Shown: positions 43,426 to 51,484 of the stretch, piece by piece | Layout of the letters: the number at the start of each line of letters is the position of its first letter | How positions within the stretch are numbered: the first letter of the stretch is position 1 | Source of the DNA: Gammaproteobacteria bacterium UBA5109 | GTDB lineage: Bacteria > Pseudomonadota > Gammaproteobacteria > Pseudomonadales > Pseudohongiellaceae | Direction of reading: 5' to 3' | Length of the DNA stretch: 64,000 nt | Assembly (NCBI GenBank): GCA_002414385.1 | Contig: DHZH01000008.1 | Coordinates: forward strand, 62,001-126,000 | The notes under the pieces: model-generated | Databases searched by the model: none | What the model was told of the DNA's origin: nothing | What the model saw: the letters and a program-made list of their open reading frames with translations, nothing else | Position numbers and translations under genes: made by a program

Positions 43426-44457
43426 CTAGGGCTGAATGCGGGGCTCAACGTATTCCACCAGAATCCCGTCCGGATCTTTGGCAAACACGAAGCGGCCGAA
43501 ATTACGTTGAATCGGTTCAGCATCCCAGCTCAGAAAGTCATAACCGGCTTCCTGGGTCTGGCGAATCAGTGTATCGAGATTTGTGACCTGTAGCTGAAAC
43601 TGGGGAGACCCTACATCCTGAATTGTCCACTGCATGGGGCGCGGGGCTGGCATGATGTCAGATGGCACAGCGAACTCATCAAGGATTACACGCACTTCGG
43701 TACCGGGAATTACTGTTGTGGTCTGTCTCAGACTGCCCCCTTCAAGACCATTCAAACGCAGGTCCGCTGTACTTCCTTCACGAGAGCCCAAAACTTCAAA
43801 CCCCAGTAAATCCCGGTAAAAACGCAATGACCTGGCTGTATCGGCAACGGTCAGGCCGATATCAATGGCAATGACCTGTTCGGGCGAATTCGCCTGGGTA
43901 ATCGCAGCTGGAGAAGCCTGGAAAAGCTGCAACAGATAGCCATCCGGATCGCGAAGCAGAATCGATCTTCCCAGTGGCGTATCAATGATCTGCTCACCCA
44001 GGGTCACGACCGGAGTATTGACCAGCTGCATTCTGCTAACGACTTCATCAAGATCCCTTACATGAAAAATAATTCGTGAGGCTCCCGGGTCATAGGGGCT
44101 GACAGCCCGTTCATTGCGGGGAATATCAAAAAACTCGGATAACTCGAGTCCGAAATCCTCATTGGCGCTGTGCATAAAGACATTACGGAATCGGGAACCC
44201 TCACTGTCGGTCAGGTGCCAGATCAAGGGATCTGATACGGCTTCGGAAACCGGTCTTATTTGTGGCGCTGGGGCATCTGCAGGGGGTGAACCAGCAAAGG
44301 GGGAGCGAACCAGTTTGATATCCAGCATGTCGCGGTAATACGGGAAAGTAAGCTCCCCATGTGCAGTGGAATGAATCCAGTTATAAATTCCACGTACTTC
44401 AGGCTCTGCAGACAAGGAAGAAGTTGTCTGGGCAGTAACCTGGCCAGCACTGATCAT
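43426..44457 (-). CDS. VOC (glyoxalase/extradiol dioxygenase) superfamily protein, two domains
   Basis: A 343-aa protein with two VOC regions: residues about 25-185 (YNWIHSTAHGELTFPYYRDML, SRIIFHVRDLDEV, LLRDPDGYLLQLFQ) and 195-343 (IDIGLTVADTARSLRFYRDLLGFEV, FVFAKDPDGILVEYVEP). VOC proteins bind metals and catalyse isomerisation, ring cleavage or epimerisation; the specific reaction is unknown. The sequence before TTSSLS looks like the end of a signal peptide (MISAGQVTAQ); its missing first half is present upstream but separated by an in-frame TAA (see 44458-44505). So translation either starts inside the former signal peptide or the gene no longer exports its product. Co-oriented with the NHL protein. 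Confidence 0.8.
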   Translation of the reverse strand: MISAGQVTAQTTSSLSAEPEVRGIYNWIHSTAHGELTFPYYRDMLDIKLVRSPFAGSPPADAPAPQIRPVSEAVSDPLIWHLTDSEGSRFRNVFMHSANEDFGLELSEFFDIPRNERAVSPYDPGASRIIFHVRDLDEVVSRMQLVNTPVVTLGEQIIDTPLGRSILLRDPDGYLLQLFQASPAAITQANSPEQVIAIDIGLTVADTARSLRFYRDLLGFEVLGSREGSTADLRLNGLEGGSLRQTTTVIPGTEVRVILDEFAVPSDIMPAPRPMQWTIQDVGSPQFQLQVTNLDTLIRQTQEAGYDFLSWDAEPIQRNFGRFVFAKDPDGILVEYVEPRIQP

Positions 44458-44505
44458 TGCGCAGCAAACTGTTTAAGCGTTCGATTTACGCGTTCGATGC
44501 AGCAT
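44458..44505 (-). pseudogene. signal-peptide 5' part of the VOC gene, interrupted by TAA
   Basis: An ATG at 44503-44505 with an AAGGA ribosome site opens MLHRTRKSNA, then TAA at 44473-44475, then TVCCA continuing in the same frame into MISAGQVTAQTTSS. Read through, it is a normal signal peptide (basic n-region HRTRK, hydrophobic core, VTAQ cleavage region). One base change (for example TTA to TAA) would explain it; a sequencing error is the alternative. Confidence 0.6.
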
Positions 44506-44540
44506 TTGCTTTCCTTTTCCAATCCTCAACCCGATTGACA

Positions 44541-45641
44541 TTATTCGCTCAGATTGAATTTTTGCACCCTGCTTCCAGCCTGTTCGGCAATAATAATATT
44601 ACCTTCAGCATCGACTGCAATTGCATGGGGCAGGATGAACTGTCCACGATAACGCCCCGGACCGCCACCAAAACTGCCGAGCCGTTCTCCACTCCGGCGA
44701 TCCAGAATATCCACCATGACATTGTTCTGGTTAATTACATAGAGGTATTGCTGTTCGGGATCATGTGAAAACGCCAGCACTACAGCGGTGCCGCGTTCAC
44801 CGCTGGGACGGTTTGCGGGTGAGGTGACGACTGTATAATCATTATTGATAAAGCGGATGAAATTGCCCTCTGTGTCGAAGACCTGAATCCGGTCAGCCCG
44901 ACGATCACAGACATATACCAGACCGTCATCAGAAATACGCAAACAGTGTGGTAATTCTTCAATGTTCTCTTCCCCCGGTAGACGTCGTAAAGACCACTGT
45001 CGGAGAAACTGCCCCTGAGGATTCATGACCGCCACCCGGCTGTTACCGCCTTCCAGTTCGCCGTCAGCAACATAAATATTCCCGCTTGCCGGATCAGTAT
45101 CAATGCTGGCGGGCAAAAAGAATTGTGCCCGATCGGAATTCAGCGGCTGCCCCTGTCGGCTGCCATCAGAGGAATCATAAAGACCACTTTCGCCAATCTG
45201 CATCAGCAGTTCACCCTCGGTAGAATATTTCTGAATAACACCGGTTCCGGCAGCCACAATCCAGAGATCACCCTCACTATCGACATGGCAGTCATGCAAT
45301 CTGCTGCCGATTTGTTCCGGGTCTCCCCAGGCATTTATGACTTTTCCGACGGCATTGAGCTCAATTACCGGCGGAGCCAGTCTGGCTGCATCCAGGTCTT
45401 CAGGGTCGACATCCTGCCGGTTCAGCAGAAAAATTTGCCCCTCATGCCCCATGCACATTCCGCCAAGTCCGCCGGTAAGCCAGAACTCATCATCAATACT
45501 GAAGGGTAATTCCGGCCATTGCAGATCCAGTTCAAACTGTGGTACTTGCTGGGCGTAACTGCTTGAAAGGAACAGGCTGAATGTCAGTAGCCACAGGGCC
45601 TGTTGTTTTTTGCTGACGATAATTCGGGGTGATTTATTCAT
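44541..45641 (-). CDS. secreted NHL-repeat (six-bladed beta-propeller) protein
   Basis: A 366-aa protein with a signal peptide (residues 1-30, KKQQALWLLTFSLFLSSSYAQ) and repeated NHL/propeller motifs: DCHVDSEGDLWIVAAGTGVIQKYS, ASGNIYVADGE, DGLVYVCDRRADRIQVFD, LPHAIAVDAEGNIIIAEQ. NHL propellers bind ligands or, in the peptidyl-amidoglycolate-lyase subgroup, catalyse lyase reactions; the function here is unknown. The start MNKSPRII follows an AGGGA site. The VOC protein gene follows after 36 bp to its original start, suggesting a two-gene unit of exported proteins. Confidence 0.82.
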   Translation of the reverse strand: MNKSPRIIVSKKQQALWLLTFSLFLSSSYAQQVPQFELDLQWPELPFSIDDEFWLTGGLGGMCMGHEGQIFLLNRQDVDPEDLDAARLAPPVIELNAVGKVINAWGDPEQIGSRLHDCHVDSEGDLWIVAAGTGVIQKYSTEGELLMQIGESGLYDSSDGSRQGQPLNSDRAQFFLPASIDTDPASGNIYVADGELEGGNSRVAVMNPQGQFLRQWSLRRLPGEENIEELPHCLRISDDGLVYVCDRRADRIQVFDTEGNFIRFINNDYTVVTSPANRPSGERGTAVVLAFSHDPEQQYLYVINQNNVMVDILDRRSGERLGSFGGGPGRYRGQFILPHAIAVDAEGNIIIAEQAGSRVQKFNLSE

Positions 45642-46015
45642 TATTATTTTTCCCTTGCCTGCCAAGCGTAATATGAAGATAGAGCAAATAATCTGGCATG
45701 TCACGAAGCCGGGAAATTTATCTGCTTCAACTTTGGCTCACAGCTCGGTTAATGAAGGGAACTGCGTGACAGCTGCTCACATATATCTTCCAGATGGTCT
45801 GCTTTTTATAACTAAAGAGCTTAGAAAGCATAAAAATTTTAATAACAACAATTAAAGCCATGCCCGGAGAAAGTATTGCGAATGATGTAAAGCAGCGTAG
45901 AACTTTTACTGAAATTCATAATGAATCGATAGTTATTTTTCAGCAGAAAAGTTAAGTGAAAAGGAACAGCTACAGATGAAATTTCTTATGTGCTGTCTTG
46001 CTTGAGGAACAGAAC
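45642..46015. other. 374-bp non-coding region between uvrB and the NHL gene
   Basis: No tRNA, repeat or convincing gene was found. A plus-strand frame (60 codons from 45673) has no ribosome site and no recognisable family; it runs antisense to the presumed promoter zone of the NHL gene. The stretch 45800-45960 is strongly AT-rich and probably regulatory or decayed. Confidence 0.4.
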
Positions 46016-48037
46016 CTAGCCGATAAACTGTTCGTTTAACACCGCTATCTGGTCCCGCACTTTCGCTGCTTCTTCAAATTCCAGGTTGCGGGCAGATTCA
46101 TACATTTGCTCTTCCAGGCGTTTTATTTCATGAGCCAGTTCTGCCGGGCTCATACTGTGCAGATCCTTGGCATATTTGCCGGAATCTTCAGCGACCTGGC
46201 GAAACTGCCTGTAAGAGCGCTTGCCTTTTGCGGAAGTCTGGCCTGCTCCTTCAATGATATCAGCGACTTTTTTGCGTATTCCCTGAGGAGTGATGCCATG
46301 TTCTTCGTTGAATATTTGCTGGATTCGCCTGCGCTCCATCGTTATGTCAATGGCTCGCTGCATGGAATTGGTCACCCTGTCCGCATATAGAATAACTTTA
46401 CCGTTCAGGTTTCGCGCGGCTCGGCCCATGGTCTGGATAAGTGATCGTTCCGAACGCAAAAAGCCTTCCTTGTCAGCATCCAGTATTGCCACCAGAGACA
46501 CTTCCGGAATATCCAGACCTTCACGCAGCAGATTAATCCCGACCAGCACATCGAATTCCCCCAGGCGCAGATCCCGAATGATTTCCATGCGTTCAACGGT
46601 ATCAATATCCGAATGCAGATAACGTACCTTGACACCGTTATCGGCAAGATAATCGGTAAGGTCTTCAGCCATGCGTTTGGTCAGAGTCGTAACCAGCACC
46701 CGCTCTCCCTCAGCGACCCTGAGTCTGACTTCAGAGAACAGATCATCGACCTGATGTGTTGCTGGCCTGACTTCAGGTTCCGGATCCAGCAATCCTGTGG
46801 GCCGCGCCACCTGTTCAACCCGTTGTTGTTCATGCTTCTCTTCATAATCACCCGGAGTTGCAGAAACAAAAATCAGTTGCGGAGCAAGCTGTTCCCATTC
46901 ATTGAAACGCAAGGGCCTGTTATCAAGTGCCGAAGGCAGGCGAAAGCCGTATTGCACCAGCGTTTCCTTGCGGGAACGGTCGCCCTTGTACATCGCTCCG
47001 ATCTGCGGAATGGTGGCATGGGATTCATCGACCACCACAAAAGCATTGTCCGGCAAGTAATCAAACAGCGTTGGCGGGGGCTCACCTTCCTGTCGACCGG
47101 AAAGATAACGTGAATAGTTTTCCACGCCTGTGCAGTAACCAAGCTGCTCCATCATTTCCAGATCAAAATGGGTACGCTGTTTCAGCCTTTGTGCTTCCAC
47201 CAGCTGATTATTTTCTTCCAGCTGTTTCAGGCGCCACTCCAGCTCCACTTTGACCTGCTCAATAGTTTCCAGCATACGCGCACGATGAGTCACGTAATGT
47301 GATTTGGGAAAGACTGTGAGACGTGGTACTTTCTGGAGAATTTCACCGGTCAGGGGGTCAAAATACGCCAGACTCTCTATTTCATCATCAAATAATTCAA
47401 TTCGAATGGCCTGGGCATCAGATTCTGCAGGATAGATATCGATCACATCACCACGCACGCGGTATGAACTGCGATGCAGCTCCATTTCATTGCGGGTATA
47501 TTGCAGTTCAGCCAGGCGTTTTAGCAGAACCCGCTGATCCAGTTTGCCACCGACATTCAGGTGCAGAACCATATCCAGATAAACTGTCGGATCTCCCAGG
47601 CCATAAATTGATGAGACCGTCGCCACAACAATCACATCCTGCTTCTCCAGCAAGGATTTGGTGGCCGACAGACGCATCTGTTCGATGTGCTCGTTGACTG
47701 ATGAGTCTTTTTCTATGTAGGAGTCTGAAGCTGGTACATAGGCTTCAGGCTGATAGTAATCATAGTAGGATACAAAATACTCGACTGCATTTTCTGGGAA
47801 AAAATCCTTTAACTCGCCGTATAACTGGGCAGCCAGTGTCTTGTTATGTGCCATTACCAGTGCCGGCCGTTGTACTTCCTGGATTACATTGGCAATCGTA
47901 TAGGTCTTGCCGGAACCGGTTACCCCGAGCAGGGTTTGCGCCGCCAGCCCGTCGTTCAGCCCCTCGACAAGTCCTCTAATGGCTTTTGGTTGATCACCGG
48001 CCGGTGAATAGGACGCCCTGAGCTGAAACTTGTCCAA
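46016..48037 (-). CDS. uvrB: UvrABC system protein B
   Basis: A 673-aa helicase-like subunit of nucleotide excision repair that receives damage from UvrA and recruits UvrC. Walker A GVTGSGKT is at residues 39-46. The beta-hairpin region YYDYYQPEAYVP is near 93, and helicase motifs include DESHAT, GINLLREGLD and QTMGRAARN. The C-terminal UVR motif is LEEQMYESARNLEFEEAAKVRDQI. The start appears to be TTG (7 bases after AAGGA). Length matches E. coli (673). Confidence 0.98.
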   Translation of the reverse strand: MDKFQLRASYSPAGDQPKAIRGLVEGLNDGLAAQTLLGVTGSGKTYTIANVIQEVQRPALVMAHNKTLAAQLYGELKDFFPENAVEYFVSYYDYYQPEAYVPASDSYIEKDSSVNEHIEQMRLSATKSLLEKQDVIVVATVSSIYGLGDPTVYLDMVLHLNVGGKLDQRVLLKRLAELQYTRNEMELHRSSYRVRGDVIDIYPAESDAQAIRIELFDDEIESLAYFDPLTGEILQKVPRLTVFPKSHYVTHRARMLETIEQVKVELEWRLKQLEENNQLVEAQRLKQRTHFDLEMMEQLGYCTGVENYSRYLSGRQEGEPPPTLFDYLPDNAFVVVDESHATIPQIGAMYKGDRSRKETLVQYGFRLPSALDNRPLRFNEWEQLAPQLIFVSATPGDYEEKHEQQRVEQVARPTGLLDPEPEVRPATHQVDDLFSEVRLRVAEGERVLVTTLTKRMAEDLTDYLADNGVKVRYLHSDIDTVERMEIIRDLRLGEFDVLVGINLLREGLDIPEVSLVAILDADKEGFLRSERSLIQTMGRAARNLNGKVILYADRVTNSMQRAIDITMERRRIQQIFNEEHGITPQGIRKKVADIIEGAGQTSAKGKRSYRQFRQVAEDSGKYAKDLHSMSPAELAHEIKRLEEQMYESARNLEFEEAAKVRDQIAVLNEQFIG

Positions 48038-48105
48038 TGAACTTTCCTTGCGGCAAAAGGTTTTATTGTAAGGATTTCAGAGCTTGAAATGAACTGTGAT
48101 CGAGG

Positions 48106-48134
48106 TTGACCCCCGGGGTAAATCTAATTACCAT
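48106..48134 (+). promoter_or_regulatory. promoter of tRNA-Asn
   Basis: TTGACC (48106-48111), a 17-bp spacer and TACCAT (48129-48134) are followed by a GC-rich discriminator (ACGCGCCG), typical of stable-RNA promoters under stringent control. It lies 50 bp before the tRNA. Confidence 0.6.
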
Positions 48135-48184
48135 ACGCGCCGTTTTTCGGGTTAAAATAAACAGCTCGATAACGCGATAGAAAT

Positions 48185-48259
48185 TGCCCAATAGCTCAAT
48201 GGTAGAGTAGGTGACTGTTAATCACTTGGTTCCTGGTTCGAGTCCAGGTTGGGCAGCCA
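48185..48259 (+). tRNA. tRNA-Asn (anticodon GTT), CCA encoded
   Basis: TGCCCAA pairs with TTGGGCA, followed by discriminator G and genomic CCA. The anticodon stem GTGA/TCAC encloses CTGTTAA, anticodon GTT. The T-arm has GGTTCGAGTCC. 75 nt with CCA; short D-loop. Confidence 0.95.
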
Positions 48260-48283
48260 ATTTCTCACCAATCTCTTAGCAGT

Positions 48284-48349
48284 AGCCGGATGACCGCATC
48301 CTCCCATACCCTTCCGGGGGCGATAGTTACTGCAGTTATCCGGCTGTTT
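48284..48349 (+). terminator. possible terminator after tRNA-Asn
   Basis: AGCCGGAT (48284-48291) and ATCCGGCT (48338-48345) are perfectly complementary and followed by GTTTTA. The 46-nt interior is long for a classical terminator, so a structured RNA element is an alternative. Confidence 0.4.
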
Positions 48350-48357
48350 TAGCGGCT

Positions 48358-48654
48358 TTATTCGAAACTTATCCGGTCCTGATTGTTACGGATAGTCACC
48401 TCCCCGATACCACTTACCAGCAATAATTCCTCCAGTGTTGTGAACTGGCCATTGATATCGCGGTATTCAACGATTGCTTCAGCCCTGCTCATGCCGACCC
48501 CATCCAGAACCAGCGCAATGGTTTTGGCATCAGCCAGATTGATATTCACCTTTTCCACCGGCATCTCACCTGCCTCATTCTGCGCCAGGCTGGCATGACT
48601 ACCGAGTAAGATCAGGGTAAGACAGATTATTTGTAAAAGATTGCTTCCTTTCAT
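48358..48654 (-). CDS. ComEA-like helix-hairpin-helix protein, exported
   Basis: A 98-aa protein with a signal peptide (residues 1-24, ending ASLAQ) and one ComEA-type double HhH unit: VNINLADAKTIALVLDGVGMSRAEAIVEYRDINGQFTTLEELLLVSGIG. Small ComEA proteins bind DNA in the periplasm and support uptake in competent bacteria, though many gammaproteobacterial copies have no proven role. The start MKGSNLL has an excellent AAGGAGG ribosome site. Confidence 0.88.
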   Translation of the reverse strand: MKGSNLLQIICLTLILLGSHASLAQNEAGEMPVEKVNINLADAKTIALVLDGVGMSRAEAIVEYRDINGQFTTLEELLLVSGIGEVTIRNNQDRISFE

Positions 48655-48804
48655 TCTTGCCTCCTTTCTAGAGTTGTTTCCAGAGTTACTTTTACACTTG
48701 ATGCTTAAAGCATTCATGCAAATGCACCCATAGGTACAGATGAATGCACTAAAGCGGCATAATTCCGCTCTAATCAGCCTAGCAGAGCTTTGCAGAATTG
48801 CATG

Positions 48805-48829
48805 AAAAAAGGCTCAGGAAGCTGCCTGA
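48805..48829 (-). terminator. terminator overlapping the pyrF stop codon
   Basis: The stem TCAGG/CCTGA (48814-48818 with 48825-48829) includes the pyrF TGA and is followed on the minus strand by GCC and six Ts (48805-48810). Stem is short, so strength is uncertain. Confidence 0.4.
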
Positions 48830-49515
48830 ATTTCCTCTATGATGCTGGCAAGTTTTGCCCCGGGGTTATCGGCACGGGTAATTGGTCTGCCGATTACCAG
48901 ATAATCGCTTCCCCGGGCCAAAGCATCAGTCGGAGTGACTATGCGTTTCTGATCATCAGCTTTATCCCCTGCCGGACGGATACCGGGTGTGACCAGTTTA
49001 AAGTCTGCAGGAAGTGCCTGCCTGAGCAGGGGCGCTTCCCGAGCAGAACAGACAACTCCATCCAGGCCGCAGTCGGCCGTCAGACTCGCCAACCGTATGA
49101 CCTGATCCTCAGGCTTGTCTGCGATTCCCAGTTCCTTGAGCTCCTGCTCTCCCAGAGAGGTCAGTACAGTCACGGCAATCAGTAATGGTGCCTGACTATC
49201 CGGCAAGGCATCGCTTGCAGCCTCCAGCATGGCACGGCCTCCTGAGGCATGAACATTCACCATCCATATGCCCAGATCAGCTGCTGCCCGTACCGCAGCA
49301 GCGACCGTATTGGGAATATCATGAAATTTCAGATCCAGAAAAATCTCAAATCCGCGCGATTGAACACTGCTGACGAGAGCCGGACCATAGTGAGTAAATA
49401 ATTCCTTGCCAATTTTGACCCGACATAAATCCGGATTCAGCTGATCCAGAAAGTCCAGACATGCTTTTTCATCAGAAAAATCAAGTGCAACAATTAGCTG
49501 TTTGTTATATTTCAT
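48814..49515 (-). CDS. pyrF: orotidine 5'-phosphate decarboxylase
   Basis: A 233-aa TIM-barrel enzyme making UMP from OMP, the last step of de novo pyrimidine synthesis. The catalytic Asp-Lys network is in FLDLKFHDIPNTV near residue 60, the N-terminal VALDFSDEKACLDFL is typical, and the phosphate-binding segment LVTPGIRPAGDKADDQKR and IGRPITRADNP complete the site. The ATG at MKYNKQLI was chosen; the longer open frame upstream overlaps lapB. Follows lapB by 10 bp. Confidence 0.97.
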   Translation of the reverse strand: MKYNKQLIVALDFSDEKACLDFLDQLNPDLCRVKIGKELFTHYGPALVSSVQSRGFEIFLDLKFHDIPNTVAAAVRAAADLGIWMVNVHASGGRAMLEAASDALPDSQAPLLIAVTVLTSLGEQELKELGIADKPEDQVIRLASLTADCGLDGVVCSAREAPLLRQALPADFKLVTPGIRPAGDKADDQKRIVTPTDALARGSDYLVIGRPITRADNPGAKLASIIEEIQAAS

Positions 49516-49525
49516 ATTCCAGTAC

Positions 49526-50728
49526 TCAATTCTGCCTGACAGTGGCTTTATCTGCCTGTAATTCCAGTGGTTTGACATGGCCCCACTCACTGCACCCCGG
49601 ACACTGCCAGTGCAGTTTCTGTAATTCAAAACCGCAATTGGTGCATTGATATGCCGGTTTACTGTTAAGAAACTGCTCCAGCGTTTTGTTGAACAGCTCA
49701 GCATTACTTTGCTCGTCCGCTCGCGCATTCAATAATATGGCTTTACCCAGTAAATTAATGGACGGATTGATGCTTAGTTGCTGTAGCAGCACCTTTCGGG
49801 CATTTTCCCTGTTTTGTTTACTTTCAATGTAAGAGACTATTTTCAGAATAAGTCCCGAACCAGGTGACTCATGCAGACAGCTTTCCAGGTAGGCTTGCAG
49901 ATCCTTGTCACGGCCGCTGGCTTCGAAAGCGGATACCAGTAAATCAAAAGCCTCAGCCCGAAAACCGGGGTCCTGGGTCGAAATTTTCTGCAAGACCTTT
50001 ATCGCCTGCCTGTATAGTTGCAAAGCAAGCTCCAGGCGCCCCAGCAAGAGATTTGCTCTGACGTTAGTCCTGGACATCTGTACTGCCCTGTTCAGGTATT
50101 CCCTGGCCTGATTGTAATGCTGTAATTCAATTTCTTTTTCTGCCAGTTCACAATAAAAATGCGAGGCTTTGAGCTGAAAGCTTTGACGCTGGTTTGCTGG
50201 ACATATCTGCAGAAGTTCATTGCTGATCATGACACATTTAAGCCATTCCTTTTCCAGTTGATAGACTGTGAGCCCCTGAATCAACGCCGCATACTGAATT
50301 TCCAGGTCAGCTATTTTTAATTCATCAATAAGTCGCTCTGCCCGGTCCAGCAAACCTGCAGCAACATAGCTTTTCACCAGCCCGAGTTTAACCTTGTTGA
50401 GTTCATCTTTATCAAACTGGCTGTCGCCAAGTAATTTCTGGAATACGGCAATGGAGCTGTCAACTTTACCGCGCCTGCGCAACAGGGTTCCCAGTGCCAG
50501 GTGACTCTCCAGTGTTGAACTGTTGACTTCAAGCTCCGAAATAAAAGCATCTACAGACTGGTCAGGTTCATCATTGAGGAGATAGTTGAGGCCGATAAAA
50601 TAATCACGTTCGTCTTTGTTGTAACGCAATGAGGGCCTGAAAAAACGCTGACTGCGATAGCCCATATACCAGGAAACCGCCATCGCCAGTACCAGCAGAA
50701 TGAACAGTATGATATTGACCGTGTTCAT
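49526..50728 (-). CDS. lapB: lipopolysaccharide assembly protein LapB (YciM)
   Basis: A 400-aa inner-membrane-anchored regulator that controls LpxC turnover with FtsH and YejM. An N-terminal membrane segment (residues 4-24) is followed by about nine TPR-like repeats. A C-terminal rubredoxin-type metal site (CTNCGFELQKLHWQCPGC) lies near residue 360. E. coli LapB is 389 aa. Downstream of lapA by 10 bp. Confidence 0.96.
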   Translation of the reverse strand: MNTVNIILFILLVLAMAVSWYMGYRSQRFFRPSLRYNKDERDYFIGLNYLLNDEPDQSVDAFISELEVNSSTLESHLALGTLLRRRGKVDSSIAVFQKLLGDSQFDKDELNKVKLGLVKSYVAAGLLDRAERLIDELKIADLEIQYAALIQGLTVYQLEKEWLKCVMISNELLQICPANQRQSFQLKASHFYCELAEKEIELQHYNQAREYLNRAVQMSRTNVRANLLLGRLELALQLYRQAIKVLQKISTQDPGFRAEAFDLLVSAFEASGRDKDLQAYLESCLHESPGSGLILKIVSYIESKQNRENARKVLLQQLSINPSINLLGKAILLNARADEQSNAELFNKTLEQFLNSKPAYQCTNCGFELQKLHWQCPGCSEWGHVKPLELQADKATVRQN

Positions 50729-50738
50729 CAGTTTTTAT

Positions 50739-51056
50739 TCAATTTCCATTACGCTGCTTATCGGAATTTACCAGAGTCCCGGAATATTTCTGCTTTTCCA
50801 GTTTGTTGATCCTGGCTTCCAGTTTGTTGATTTTGTGCTGCGCCCTGATTCGCCGGAATAATCCAAAGCCCAGTAATAATCCCAGCACTCCTCCCCAGGC
50901 AAAAGCCAGAATTATCCAGACTGCCAGACTTTGAGGAGCCAGCTCAACGCCAATCCACAAAGGAACTTCTATTGTGTTATTACTGGCAAACAGGAAGCCT
51001 GCCAGGACTACCAGCAAAAACAAAAGCCATGCTAAAAAGCGAATTATTTTGCGCAT
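50739..51056 (-). CDS. lapA: lipopolysaccharide assembly protein LapA
   Basis: A 105-aa membrane protein (DUF1049) with two hydrophobic segments (residues about 5-26 and 43-66) and a C-terminal basic coiled coil (KINKLEARINKLEKQK). It acts with LapB in LPS assembly. Its ATG lies only a few bases beyond the U-tract of the ihfB terminator, so the usable message and ribosome site are unusual. Confidence 0.92.
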   Translation of the reverse strand: MRKIIRFLAWLLFLLVVLAGFLFASNNTIEVPLWIGVELAPQSLAVWIILAFAWGGVLGLLLGFGLFRRIRAQHKINKLEARINKLEKQKYSGTLVNSDKQRNGN

Positions 51057-51059
51057 TTT

Positions 51060-51102
51060 CTTAAAAAAAAACGGCGGTGCCTGCTAAAGCTGCCGCCGTT
51101 TT
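51060..51102 (-). terminator. Rho-independent terminator between ihfB and lapA
   Basis: AAAACGGCGG (51068-51077) pairs with CCGCCGTTTT (51093-51102), 15-nt loop, and the minus strand continues with nine Ts. The lapA ATG (51054-51056) follows almost at once. Confidence 0.85.
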
Positions 51103-51126
51103 ATTCATCTCAAAAAAAGGTTGATA

Positions 51127-51426
51127 CTAGGTACTTTCTCGTAACAGACTGTCATTAACACGATCCCTTAACTCTTTGCCAGCTTTAAAGTGGGGAACAT
51201 ATTTGCCTTTCAGTTCCACCGCTTCACCGGTTTTAGGGTTTCTGCCAACACGTGGCGCTCGATAATGCAGGGAAAAACTTCCAAATCCGCGTATCTCGAT
51301 ACGCCCGCCTTCAGCGAGTGTTTCTGACATATACGAAATAATCGCCTTAACTGTCAGCTCAATATCTTTTGCTGATAGTTGAGTCTGTTTTGCCGCTATA
51401 CGTTCAATCAGTTCTGATTTAGTCAT
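51127..51426 (-). CDS. ihfB: integration host factor subunit beta
   Basis: A 99-aa DNA-bending protein, partner of IhfA. MTKSELIERIAAKQTQLSAKDIE is the diagnostic N-terminus; the beta-arm has GRNPKTGEAVELKGKYVPHFKAGKEL. Located directly after rpsA as in most gammaproteobacteria. Confidence 0.97.
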   Translation of the reverse strand: MTKSELIERIAAKQTQLSAKDIELTVKAIISYMSETLAEGGRIEIRGFGSFSLHYRAPRVGRNPKTGEAVELKGKYVPHFKAGKELRDRVNDSLLREST

Positions 51427-51484
51427 AACTCTGCTACCTTAACAGTTGGCTAAAACTCGTTGCTGTATCAGCCTTTTCCTTTAC

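Noticed and set aside
45610..45855. 81-codon plus-strand frame before uvrB
   Set aside because: Overlaps the start of the NHL gene, lacks a ribosome site and has no recognisable family.
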